Assembly (NCBI GenBank): GCA_020284085.1
Contig: JACEVL010000130.1
Coordinates: 225,001-289,000, forward strand
Reading direction: 5' to 3'
Source of the DNA: Aporrectodea caliginosa
Lineage: Eukaryota; Annelida; Clitellata; Crassiclitellata; Lumbricidae
Length of the DNA: 64,000 nucleotides
The notes under the pieces are model-generated. The model was not told the origin of the DNA. It searched no databases and was given only the letters and a program-made list of their open reading frames with translations. Of this stretch, positions 34,560-44,800 are shown piece by piece (the first letter of the stretch is position 1; the number at the start of each line of letters is the position of its first letter). The translations under genes and the position numbers were made by a program.

Positions 34560-35010
34560 CCGTTGATTTGTCTCCATTTCCTCCCTCATCACACTCTGCA
34601 TCCCGTAGTAAGAGGACAAGTGAAGGTGCATCGGCTTTGACAAGCAACCTGTACCTGATGATAGCCATAAAGTACAGTGAAAAAGATAGACAGAAAAAAG
34701 TAAAACCGAGAAAGCTCACTCTGGAGGAGCCACAAAAAGAGTTCCTGTGAAAAAGAGCAAAGTTGCATGCAAAAGTACCAAAGAGAGGTGTGGACCACAT
34801 GATGATTTCAAAAGGGCAAATGAGCCAATGCCTTCAAGCCAGAAATTAAATGAAGATGATGCAGATCCAAGATTCCTGTTTTGCAGTGACTTGTTGTCCA
34901 ACTCATGTGAACGTGAGCCGTGGATCAAGTGCACAGTTTGCCACAACTGGGCACATTGCGAATGATCTCAAAGAAAACAAACTTTTGTGTGTGATTTGTG
35001 CAGTGAATAG
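34560..35010 (+). pseudogene. pogo-like transposase C-terminus with PHD-like zinc finger
   Basis: Low-complexity Ser/Pro/Lys linker sequence leads to a Cys/His cluster. In the segment beginning FLFCSDLLSNSC, the spacing is C-x7-C, then WIKCTVCHNWAHC and, past an in-frame TGA, TFVCDLC. Many invertebrate pogo-like transposases end with such a WxxCxxCxxWxHxxC / FxCxxC finger. At least one frame change and the internal TGA show it is dead. Confidence 0.65.
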
Positions 35011-36055
35011 GTAGACATCGTTCTTGTTATGTGTTGGGCACTGATCAAGTAGGCCTACAACAAGTTTGGCAGACTTGTAGCAATTGATTTTTGAGTTTTT
35101 ATACATTAGTGCTAGTCACATATTGGAAGCTTTTTCATGTAGTGTTGTTGACCTAGTTGTTCAGTTTATTTGCTGATGATTGCTTAGTTTATCGGTATAA
35201 AATGTGTTTGTCTTTCTTGTAACAGTTTCAGTTAAATTGCAGTTATGCTTGTCCCTGAGTCGTCAGTGTTGTATTTTGTCATGATAACATGTTTAACTCT
35301 TTAAAAAAAAATCCTAATTGCGTTGTGGTTCCATCAGCTGTTTAGTTAGTCTCAGAACATCAAAATATAAAATGTTATAATTTTAATTTTACTATAAATA
35401 ATAACTGGTAACCATTTTATTTAAGCCTTACAAATTGGGTCAAAAATGTGTATGTCATTTTAGACTATACCCTATGTCATTTTGCCCAGCACATAGCCCA
35501 AAATGACATAGAACAAGCATTTTTACAAAACTGCCGGTTTTTCTGTTCTCATATATTTATTAGTATTTGGACCACTGCATTTATGTAAGTGCACTAGGTG
35601 TCTGATAAACAGGATAACAAAGTCCCACTTGTGCCATAAATATTATGCTAAACTTGCAAAAAATCCTTAGCTATGTCATTTTGGGCCACTTTCCCCTATC
35701 TGTATAAATCGGAATGGTTAGGAATAATTTAGGATAAAATCGATGTTTTTGATACGAAATTTTTCGATAGGTTTTTGTTGCGAAGACATAACAAGGGCAT
35801 TGAATGCGCATATTAGTTTCAGTGAATTCGCAAGATGTCACTAGTAATTATTTAAAAATGTAATTGGTACAGTAACGGGGCAAGAGTAGCCGTGGCAGTA
35901 TGAGGCAAGACTGGCCTCGGCTACTCTTGCCCCATCGACGGCCACTCTTGCCCCATCATAAGGCCGTACTAAATAAAAGTTTTGTCTTCCATTTATTAAT
36001 TGTTATAGGGGTCTATTTGTTAATTTGTTAATTAGTTTAGTCTCGTTTTCAGAAC

Positions 36056-36873
36056 ATGGTTAGACATTATAAACGGAAAAGCGAGCGTGGAAGATATCCA
36101 TCTGAGAATTTGCAACGTTGTTTGACGGTTGTCAAAAATAAATAAATGTCCCTGCGAGCAGCGTCTAAAGAATTTAGAATTCCTAGAGAGACCATACAAA
36201 AGCGTTTAAAGTCATTCGATTTGCCACAACCAACAAATCTGGGTCGATTCAAACGAATTTTACAGACGAAATGGAAAGTCAGTTGAGGCAACGTGTAGTG
36301 GAAATGGAAGGAATCTTCTATGGAATGTCCACTTCTGACCTTGGCAGAATGGCAAGTGGAGAGAAGGGTCGCACTGTCACAATTGTAGCTGCTGTTAGTG
36401 CTACGGGTCAGTTTATTTTGCCAGCCATGATTTTCCCACGGCAGCGAATGAGTGATCGCTTGTTGCATGATGCTCTTTCCGGAACTGTTGGGTACTGCTC
36501 AGGATATGGATGGATAGACAGCACGTTGTTCAGTCAATATTTGGACCATTTCATTGAACATGTTCGACCAACCAAGGAGCAGAAGGTCCTCCTTGTACTC
36601 GACAATCACGTCAGTCATAAATCCCTTGAAGCGATTGAAAAAGCAAGAGCAAACGGGATTATACTTTTAACTCTGCCTCCCCACACCAGCAGCAAACTCC
36701 AGCCTCTAGATCACACTGTCTTTAGAGCGTTAAAGGTTTTTTACAGCCAAGAGTGTGACCGCTGGATGATAAATAACATGGGAAAAAGAATAACTGAATA
36801 CGACATTGCTTCCATATTGACTGGCCGTTCATGCCACTCTTGCCCCACCGGTGGGGCAAGAGTGGCTTTTTAA
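36056..36873 (+). pseudogene. pogo/Tigger-like transposase (DDE_1) with deletion, nonsense and frameshift
   Basis: It starts MVRHYKRKSERGRYPSEN, then the HTH. An in-frame TAA interrupts between VVKNK and MSLRAASKEFRIPRETIQKR. A one-base frameshift near 36,250 follows, then FTDEMESQLRQRVVEMEG. After about residue 115 the frame jumps to GRTVTIVAAVSATGQF and ILPAMIFPRQRM, so roughly 80 family residues, including the first catalytic Asp (D-E-T-G region), are deleted. The second and third Asp are present in LLVLDNHVSHKS and LQPLDHTVF. It ends prematurely by reading into the palindrome at 36,833. An inactive copy. Confidence 0.85.
36833..36866. repeat. perfect 34-bp palindrome
   Basis: The left half is GCCACTCTTGCCCCACC and the right half is its exact reverse complement. 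It consists of two head-to-head copies of the element's own GGGGCAAGAGTGGC subterminal motif. Confidence 0.97.
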
Positions 36874-37055
36874 AGGCCTGCATAAAATGTTAAATACCAA
36901 AGAATGACATGTATTTTTTTTAAATAATTTGTATACTCTGCAGAGCCACTTCAATGGCCTATAACAGGGTATAGTCCGTTGTTTCAATATTTTCACCTGC
37001 TAGTAGATATTTAGATTAAATCCTTAAGGGGCCGCTCTTGCCCCGCCCTCCTCTA

Positions 37056-37350
37056 TACATTAAAGACTAATGTAAACTACATTTTACTTTACATTACTGC
37101 CATTGTTATTTTATACTGCAAAATACAAAAAAGGATGAAGTGTACCACAAAATACTGCACAACTTTAAAATTAGTGTACTACAAATGTTACAAAGCGTTT
37201 AAGTGCCCTACAAGATACTAGAGAACAAGTATACTATGAAAACCTGTAAAACATAAACTATATTACCCAATGCTACATATATAATTTCGTTTATTGCTAC
37301 AGAAACATCAAGTGTATTACAAACTGCTACATAGTGTCTGGTGTACTAGA
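37056..37350. repeat. degenerate (TACTACAAAA) minisatellite, right part
   Basis: Continuation of the 32,950-33,059 array: AAAATACTGCACAA, GTGTACTACAAATG, AAGTGTATTACAAACTGC and similar units every 20-40 bp. Confidence 0.65.
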
Positions 37351-38291
37351 AACAAGGCGAAATTCCGTCGGCCATTGATTGTTGTCTAAAGCAGAGCATC
37401 CAGAGTTTATATGGTTTCTGATGATTGGATGGGTATTGCAGTTCTTCGTCTGCCTGTTCTGTTATGTATCCGTCAAATGAATCATTAATTTCGCACTATT
37501 TACCCAGAGACAGTGAGCAATGTTTTCTCACGGATGTCAACGGCCGCTTGTACCGTGTAAAAAAAGACCGATCTCTCCCCACTGGCTTGGTCTCTGGGAC
37601 CAGCTGACCGATTGGGTCTATCAGACCAGCAGACCCAGGACCACGACAGAACCTCCACTAATCGCCATTATTATTTTTTACCAGTTTTCTTCGGTTCTAT
37701 AATGCCCTTCAGAACTAAACTCGTGGAACTTGTTTCAGCTTGTATGCGCACCGTACATGTAGCTTGAGTTGGTTTCTCTTATGTAGCCTATAATGATTTC
37801 AACCTGGCTTTGCTGGTGGATTATTTTGTTTATTCAATTCAAACCGACAAACTGCAGTATGATTACATGAAATAGTAGGATCATATCATAACAAGTTAAA
37901 GAAGAGTTGATTTTATAACTGTATGGCAGTCTGTTAGGCACTACTGATCCAACAAATGCTCATTTTACCATCGCCTCCCAGGGAGTGGAAGGCTGAGTCA
38001 ACCTTATGGGGCTAGTGGGTATCGAACCCGTGTCCTTCTGTTCTTCACTAACTTTGCTTTCACTTAGGTGACCATGCATTATGATAAAGGCACTATAGAA
38101 GTCATTAGATAAGATTTATTTTTGACTAAAGATAGAAAATAATTCCTCGAGATTTAAAAAAAATCTGGAGATTGCTGATAATAAACAGTTTTTATTAATG
38201 TTTAAGCTGAATTAGAAAAGAACCATCAAGGATTTTGAATGTCTGAAGATTACAATGCGTGTAACAATAAAAGTGTTTAGAATCTCAGGGT
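37351..38291. other. no gene seen; contains part of a dispersed repeat
   Basis: The segment 37,955-38,040 (CTCATTTTACCATCGC ... GGCTGAGTCAACC ... GGTATCGAACCCGTGTCC) is related to the 14.4-kb and 16.5-kb repeats. No upstream exon of the MTUS-like gene could be recognised here. Confidence 0.45.
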
Positions 38292-38295
38292 ATAA

Positions 38296-38344
38296 TGAAT
38301 GAATGAATGAATTAATGAATTAATGAATTAATGAATGAATGAAT
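38296..38344. repeat. (AATG)n microsatellite
   Basis: ATGA/TTAATGA units, about 12 copies. Confidence 0.9.
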
Positions 38345-38568
38345 CCAGTCCCTTTTTTCGCTTTTTAATTATTGACTGTACACTGTTTGAGATCACAATG
38401 TCATCAGAAAGTATCAGGCAATATACTAACATTTACATTATGCTGACAGTGTTTGTAAAACATTCTAGAAGTTGCTTGCTACTGACAATGCTACAGAAAC
38501 TGACATAATTACAATTACAATAATTAAAATTCCAATTACCATTACATCTGTAATGTATTTTGTTTCAG

Positions 38569-38807
38569 AAGCGAGTCAGACGCGAACGAAGACTCCAAAG
38601 TCTTCCGTTGGGTTACTCAAGCGACCGCATCAACCGGACATTGTCTGTAAGTCTCTGTTGAGTGCAGACCTTCTCAATGAGATCGAACGCCTCAAAGAGA
38701 TCTGTGAACAGCGCACAAAGGAACTGCACACAGTTCGAACGAAATTAAATGAAAGAAATCTCGGATTCGAAGCGATGACGGTCCTCGTGAAATATCTCAC
38801 GGAAGAG
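38569..38807 (+). CDS. MTUS-like exon a
   Basis: Preceded by TTTTGTTTCAG and followed by GTATGG. It encodes Ser/Lys-rich residues (TKTPKSSVGLLKRP), then the first heptads (LLNEIERLKEICEQRTKEL) and GFEAMTVLVKYLTEE. Confidence 0.85.
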
Positions 38808-41800
38808 GTATGGCTATCGGTCGGTTTGTCTGTCTTTGGGGTGTTACTCGTTTCGTTAATTAGTGTAACTAAGGCTGTTTGTTTTACTTGTAAGTTGTTT
38901 GTGCTACTTGTAAGTTGCTTGTTTTACCTTCTAAGTTACCTTTATTTGTTTTATCTTTTAAGTTGTTTGTTTTACCTTTAGCCTATTTGTTTTATCTTCT
39001 AAGTATTTTTGTTTTACCTTCTATATAAGTATCTGTCTTGGCCTTTGATTCTGTGTGTTTATTACTGTATACAAATCTAGAAAACTTCTTATATATATTT
39101 TGAATCTGCAATATTATTATGTCCAGATACTAGTGTTGGAGAGTCTAATATCCGTGGTTAAAGTAAGCTGGGTTTTTAATTATTATTATAGGTCCCAGAG
39201 TTTCAAAAGCCAGGAAAGCAAAACCATACTGTAGCATGAGCGTTTTCCTAGATACCGCTAATTCAACGGCCCACCCATTAAAATAGAAGTAGCAGCCAAG
39301 TATGAAGCAGCCACGGTGTCGGCTATGAGGACATCGCAAGTCGAACTGCACCATTGGGCAATGGAATGAGGGTAAAGGTTGACAAATGAGGTCAGGGATG
39401 TCTCAAGGGTAGGGCCAACCGCTCGGCAATAATATTATTGGCTAAATCCAAGATGTGCTGGGGCGAATTCCGTCAGCTATGCTCCCCCTCCCGCAGGACC
39501 AGCAGAGAAGGATTGGACTGCATGCAAGCATCATCGTTCGTTGTCTGAAGGGAGGTTTTGTCTGAAGCTGATAGTAATGTCTCTGGCGTATCCCCCTTAG
39601 ACCGTCTTTAGCAGACAGTTCCTCCACCCAGAATTGATGTGAATGGGAAAATGATAGCAATAGACGATTGGAACCATGGAGTGTGTCAGGGGCGTAGCCA
39701 GGAAAAAATTTCGGAGAGGGTTTTAAGTTTTCGGGGGGTTTCCATTGGAAATGTTCGTACTTTTTTTTATCTGATTTTGTAGTTTTTAATAACAGTAATG
39801 CATTTATTTCAGGGTGGTGGTTTTTGAACCTGTGAAAACCACCCATAAATATGCCTCTGGAGTGTATGTTGCCTTCTTCAAGCTGTGCAGAGAAACAACT
39901 GCCTTTGCAATTACAATTGTTGTTGTTTTTATTGTTTCTGTATTATGTGTATACGTGCATGTATTTATCTAGATACTTAGTATGGCACCTTCTAAGTACC
40001 TCAGGAAAAGTGCTGCCTACGCAACCTAGTTTATTGTCAACAACATTAACCTTCACCTTGAACTGGCTGCACCTCTCGCTATAAATACAGCAACCAATGA
40101 CGTAACCACTACGTCTCAAAGTTTTTAATCCACTAAGAACAGAAGGTTGATCAGTGTAAACACACCACTATCTCACGAAGACCAGTGGATACGTTGGATG
40201 TGATTGACGGGTGAAAGGTCAAGAGGCGCTATATAAACTGTAATTTATCTAGTTCCTCGTGAGAGTGGTACGTGTATCAAAGAAGGCAGGTGCTTTGCAC
40301 ACATTACAAGCAATTTATCGTTTATTTCTTCTGTTGTTTTATTTCAGCTGAATGCTTTTTCCTGTCCAGTTCTCGTGGGACAGCTGCAAGAGGCAAAAGG
40401 CCAACTGGCAAACGCTAGTAAACAATTAGGTAACAAATCTAATCTAATCTAATCTAATCTAATCTAATCTAATTAATTACTTCTATATCTTAATGCCAAA
40501 GTCATCAGTTGATGGTTGCTAAGAGTCAAATCACAATCAGAAGTTCAGAACTCCTAATCCACTGCGGTAAAGAGTTGCTGTTGCAGTTATTCATTAGATA
40601 TGGGTAACTAATCGATTAGATCAGTGCTTTTTTCAGCCGGAGCGGTCCGGAACTTCCGGGACCTTTTTTCAGCTATTAAAAAATAATTTAGTTAATATAA
40701 ATTTTTCAGAAAAAATTATTTAAAATTATTTAGATAGGCCTACTTTAATGTTTGCCTATGCCCCTATAACTGTTCTGAATTTGTTGAGTTCCGGAACTTT
40801 TTCTAGAGAAAAAGCACTGGATTAGATTCTAATCGATTAGACAGACTGCTAATTGTAGTTCTGATCAATTAGCTACAAGAGTTTGCTAATTCTAAGTTTA
40901 ATCGATTAGCAATTCAACTAATCATGCCCAGCTCTGTTATTCATTCAGACACCTTTGTAGGACCTGACAATGAGACTGCTATGATGCCTACATTGTTTTG
41001 TGTATCTCAATCGATGTTATAGCTTCAGCAAAACTTTAGTAAAAATTGTTATCTGTTGGAGAAGTCCTGGCAACTGATTAATATAAAGAACAATGGTCTT
41101 TAGAGGCATAATTATATGTGTGTATGTATATGTATGTGTGTATGTATGCATGTGTGTATGTATATGTGTATGTATGTATGTATGTATGTATGTATGTGTG
41201 TATGCATGTATGTGTGTATGTATGTATGTATGTATGTATGTGTGTATGTATGTGTGTATATATGTATGTGTGTATGTATGTATTTGTTTATGTATGTATG
41301 TGTATGTGTATGTATGTATGTATGTGTCACATAATGTGTGTATGTGTGTATGTATATGTGTGTATGTGTGTATGTATGTATGTATGTATGTGTGTATGTA
41401 TGTATGTGTGTATGTATCTAGATACATGTACCAATGATGCCTCTTCATTAAAAACCTCTCAAGTTGAAAGTTTGAAAGAGGTTCACAAGTAAAAGCAGAG
41501 ATTACAAGGCAGACCAATTGCTGAACAGCATTTCCGATGTGTTGTATAGCTTTAAAGTGGTCTAAATGATACTTTTGCACCATTTCCGGCTACAAATCAC
41601 TTCTCACCATCTAGGGTATAGTAATGAAGAAATAGCGTGTTGGGCACGACTTTGTAAACTTCCGGAGGAGGAAAGCGTATTCTTGCGGGTTTAATTTGTT
41701 GCCTGGGATTGTTGCCTGATACGCTTAACAGATTGCTGCCAAGTATGGCCTCTATAGCGTCCCTGGATTTGGGTTCCTATGTTTGGGGTTGGGGGGGGGG

Positions 41801-44800
41801 AATCAAAGGCTGCAGCTAGCCACAGTAATAAAAATACTGTCTGGAAATTGGAGACACTATTGCAGCCTGATTGTTGACGAGCATGATTATAATAATAGAA
41901 CTGTAATTGATATTGCTCTCCTGCCAAAGTTCAGAAGTGCACACATGACCATACCACAGAACATCAATGGCACTGAGCAATTGTGAGTGAAGGTTCTTAA
42001 GCAGTGACCGTCTAAGTGGAGACTCAAAGCTGTAGTCTTTGGGTTCCTGGCCATTTGGCTACTATACCGTGATTGTTTGGTAATCAAGCACAGTTATATG
42101 GCCCACAGTTAGTCAGTAATGTGGCCTTTTATTATGGCAATTTGACAATTGTCTGGAAGTAGGCAATGTTGAATGTGCATTGTCACCAAACATTACATGC
42201 CTGAGAATGAATTGTTGGATGCATTTGTGGATGAATGGATGAATCATTTAGTGAACTAACAAGTGAATTACTTAATTGAAGAAGTGTGTATGGTTCTGAC
42301 ATTCTGTGTTACAGTATGAACTCTTGCATGCATAGTTCATAAATCCTTTGTGATAGCCATAAAAATGCCAAGGAGTGCTTCCTTCTCTGTTGCATGGATT
42401 TTCTCCCTACCATGTGAAGAATGCACCATCTCTGGAGACATTCAAATCACAGCTCAAGACATATCTTTTAAAGTATCCTATGACCGTCATTGAATTTTTT
42501 TTATCTCATGTACAGCACTCTTTTTTCTGCCTTGGCTCTGCAACGGTGCTATATAAATTATTATTATTATTATCAGTGCTTTTTTTCATTGGGAACGGTC
42601 CGGAACGGCGTTCCGGAACCTTTTTCAAATATTAAAAAATAATTTAGTTCATTTAAATTTTTAGTAAAAAATTATTTAAAATTATTTAGACACTTTAATC
42701 AGGCCTCAGTTCTTTCAGTGTTTATTGATATAGATGAAATAAAAGTATTAGCATAAAATATGCTCTTATAATTGTTGTGAATTTGTTGAGTTCCGGAACT
42801 TTTTTTTCTAGAAAAAAAGCATTTATTATTATTATTATTATTATTAATTATTATTATTTTTTATTATTATTATTATTATAATTATTTTTATTATTGTTAT
42901 TAAAGTAATCCGAGTGCAATCTGTTTTCAGATGAGCTCCTTCAGATGCGTAGCTATCTGATACAAGAGAGAGAACGACTCCAAGAGAAGCACAAGAATGA
43001 ACTGTTTCGTTTGCATGTCAGTCACCAGGTGGAGCAGCAGTCACTTGAGTCACGGCTGAAAGAAGAGGCGCAGAAGAAACAAGAAGAAGGTAAACTGCGA
43101 CAGGTGAAATGCAATACAATACAGCACAGTATGGAACAATACCATACAATACAATACAGTAATGACTAGCGATGCACACATAGTACATAATAGCATACTT
43201 TACAATACAGTACAATACGGAACAATAGCATGCAGCATAATATAATACAAAGCAGTAATGACTAATGATGCATTATTAGTACTTAATAATGTGCTTTACA
43301 ATCTTCAAACTCTTGCTAAGAGAGTCATGACATCTGGAAGTGGAATTCCAAGTGGTGGGAAAAGCAACTGTGAATGAACTCTGGCCAAAGACTAGATGTA
43401 TTCCAGCAATAACTTAGTTACCAGAATATCCTATTTGAAGATAAGATCACCTTTTAAGAGATCCATATGCCACAAGGGTGATACATAATTAACCCCTCAT
43501 ACAACAAAAGTATGGGCCATTCCAACTTCAATTTTTCGGCTGTTTTTGCGGTCTGCCATGATGTTGAATTGGAGCCTGCTACCTGTGAGCATAATCCTCA
43601 TAATTATGTGGATTAGGCTCGAATAGGATTAGGACTTTCGACTGGATTAGCCAACTCTATGTGCTCTTCCTCCATGGTTCAATATAATGCAAAGTAGCTG
43701 ATTATTAATTTAACACCTCTGTTGGATCCCATTGAGATTGATAACGGATGAGTATGAAATTAACACTAATTAGCTATAACAGTGTTGTTAGCATGCTGAA
43801 CAGTCAACCTCGAAGTCGGGAGTTCAAATCCCGACCAGGGCAGGAATAATATGTGCAAAGATTTCTGGTCTACTGGCGCCCCCAGTGAAGTCGGCTATAA
43901 AATGAGTGCACTGTTGACACATCGTCTGAGAAGGCCAGATGGTGAGGGTGAGAACTGGTGAGGACTACCCTTAAGGACCACTTGAGGCTAAAGGAATGAA
44001 GTTGCTAAGACTTCCTACCCATGGTTGCTAGTCCGTGTGAGTTCAGGGGTCTGCTGTTCTACTGATCACAGAGTAAATTATATGTGTTAAATGTTGCGTC
44101 TGGACAGTATCTCTTTTGTTATCTTGTATTTACATCCAGTGAAATAATTTATTTAAATTGTCTTGAGTAGTTACTGAATAGCTGAGTAGTTGCTAACGCA
44201 GGTGGCACTTTAGTAAATGTCCACATACATTATACATACACATACATATATGCATACAGTGTCCATATATACATACATGCATGTATGCTTGTATACATAC
44301 GCATGTATATGCGTACATACATACATGCATACATGCATATATACATGCATACATATTTACATGCATAGCATACATGCATACATACATACATACATACATA
44401 CATCATACATACATACTATTCGAATCTAATCTGTGAAATTACTAAGAGACTGTTTCTGTTGTAGTGTTACAACAACTTAGCTGTGGACTGAATGATGTGC
44501 AACTAAAGCATAATGAAGAAGTAAGCGTTGATCAGTTTATTTCATGTGTTTTTGTATCAAAGCTAGGCTGTGCTGGTCTATGGGAGCTCATCAGTCATCA
44601 GTGGTGGCTTTTGACATCAGTTAGGTTGGGCTAGGCAGCGCTTTGGTGAAGTACTTAAAAACACTATATAGTCAGTGTCCACATACATACATACATGCAT
44701 ACAATTAAATATGCTACAGATGTGTTAATTAAGATGTGTCAAGGTGTTCTGAAGGTCGGAGGTCTAGTCAATCCTTTGGTTATGCATGACTGGTTGATTT

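Larger units (their letters stand above)
33253..35696 (+). mobile_element. inner pogo-like transposon, 2.4 kb, inside the outer one
   Basis: The ends are GGGGAAAGTAGCCTAAAATG and its inverse CATTTTGGGCCACTTTCCCC, flanked by TA (33,251-33,252 and 35,697-35,698). The subterminal motif AAAATGACATA or its complement occurs about ten times near the two ends. Internal transposase fragments are at 34,202-34,397 and 34,560-35,010. The catalytic DDE domain is absent. A LINE 3' fragment sits between the left end and the transposase remnant. Confidence 0.85.
33062..37053 (+). mobile_element. outer pogo/Tigger-like transposon, about 4.0 kb
   Basis: The terminal inverted repeats are GAGGAGAGCGGGGCAACAGC on the left and GCTCTTGCCCCGCCCTCCTC on the right (two mismatches over about 20 bases). 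They are flanked by TA on both sides (33,060-33,061 and 37,054-37,055), the target duplication of Tc1/mariner/pogo elements. The motif GGGGCAAGAGTGGC recurs inside each end. The transposase remnant lies at 36,056-36,873. The element was later split by the inner transposon at 33,253-35,696, so its original length was about 1.55 kb. Confidence 0.85.

Noticed and set aside
33062..37053. A single 4-kb transposon with two transposase genes
   Set aside because: The inner block has its own inverted ends and TA duplication, and each element has its own motif set, so nesting is the simpler reading.
38472..38981. 169-codon frame as the true extent of the first MTUS-like exon
   Set aside because: It reads upstream past TTTCAG and downstream past GTATGG into TTGTTTTAC repeats. 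The coiled-coil character is confined to 38,569-38,807, and the splice phases fit the next exon.
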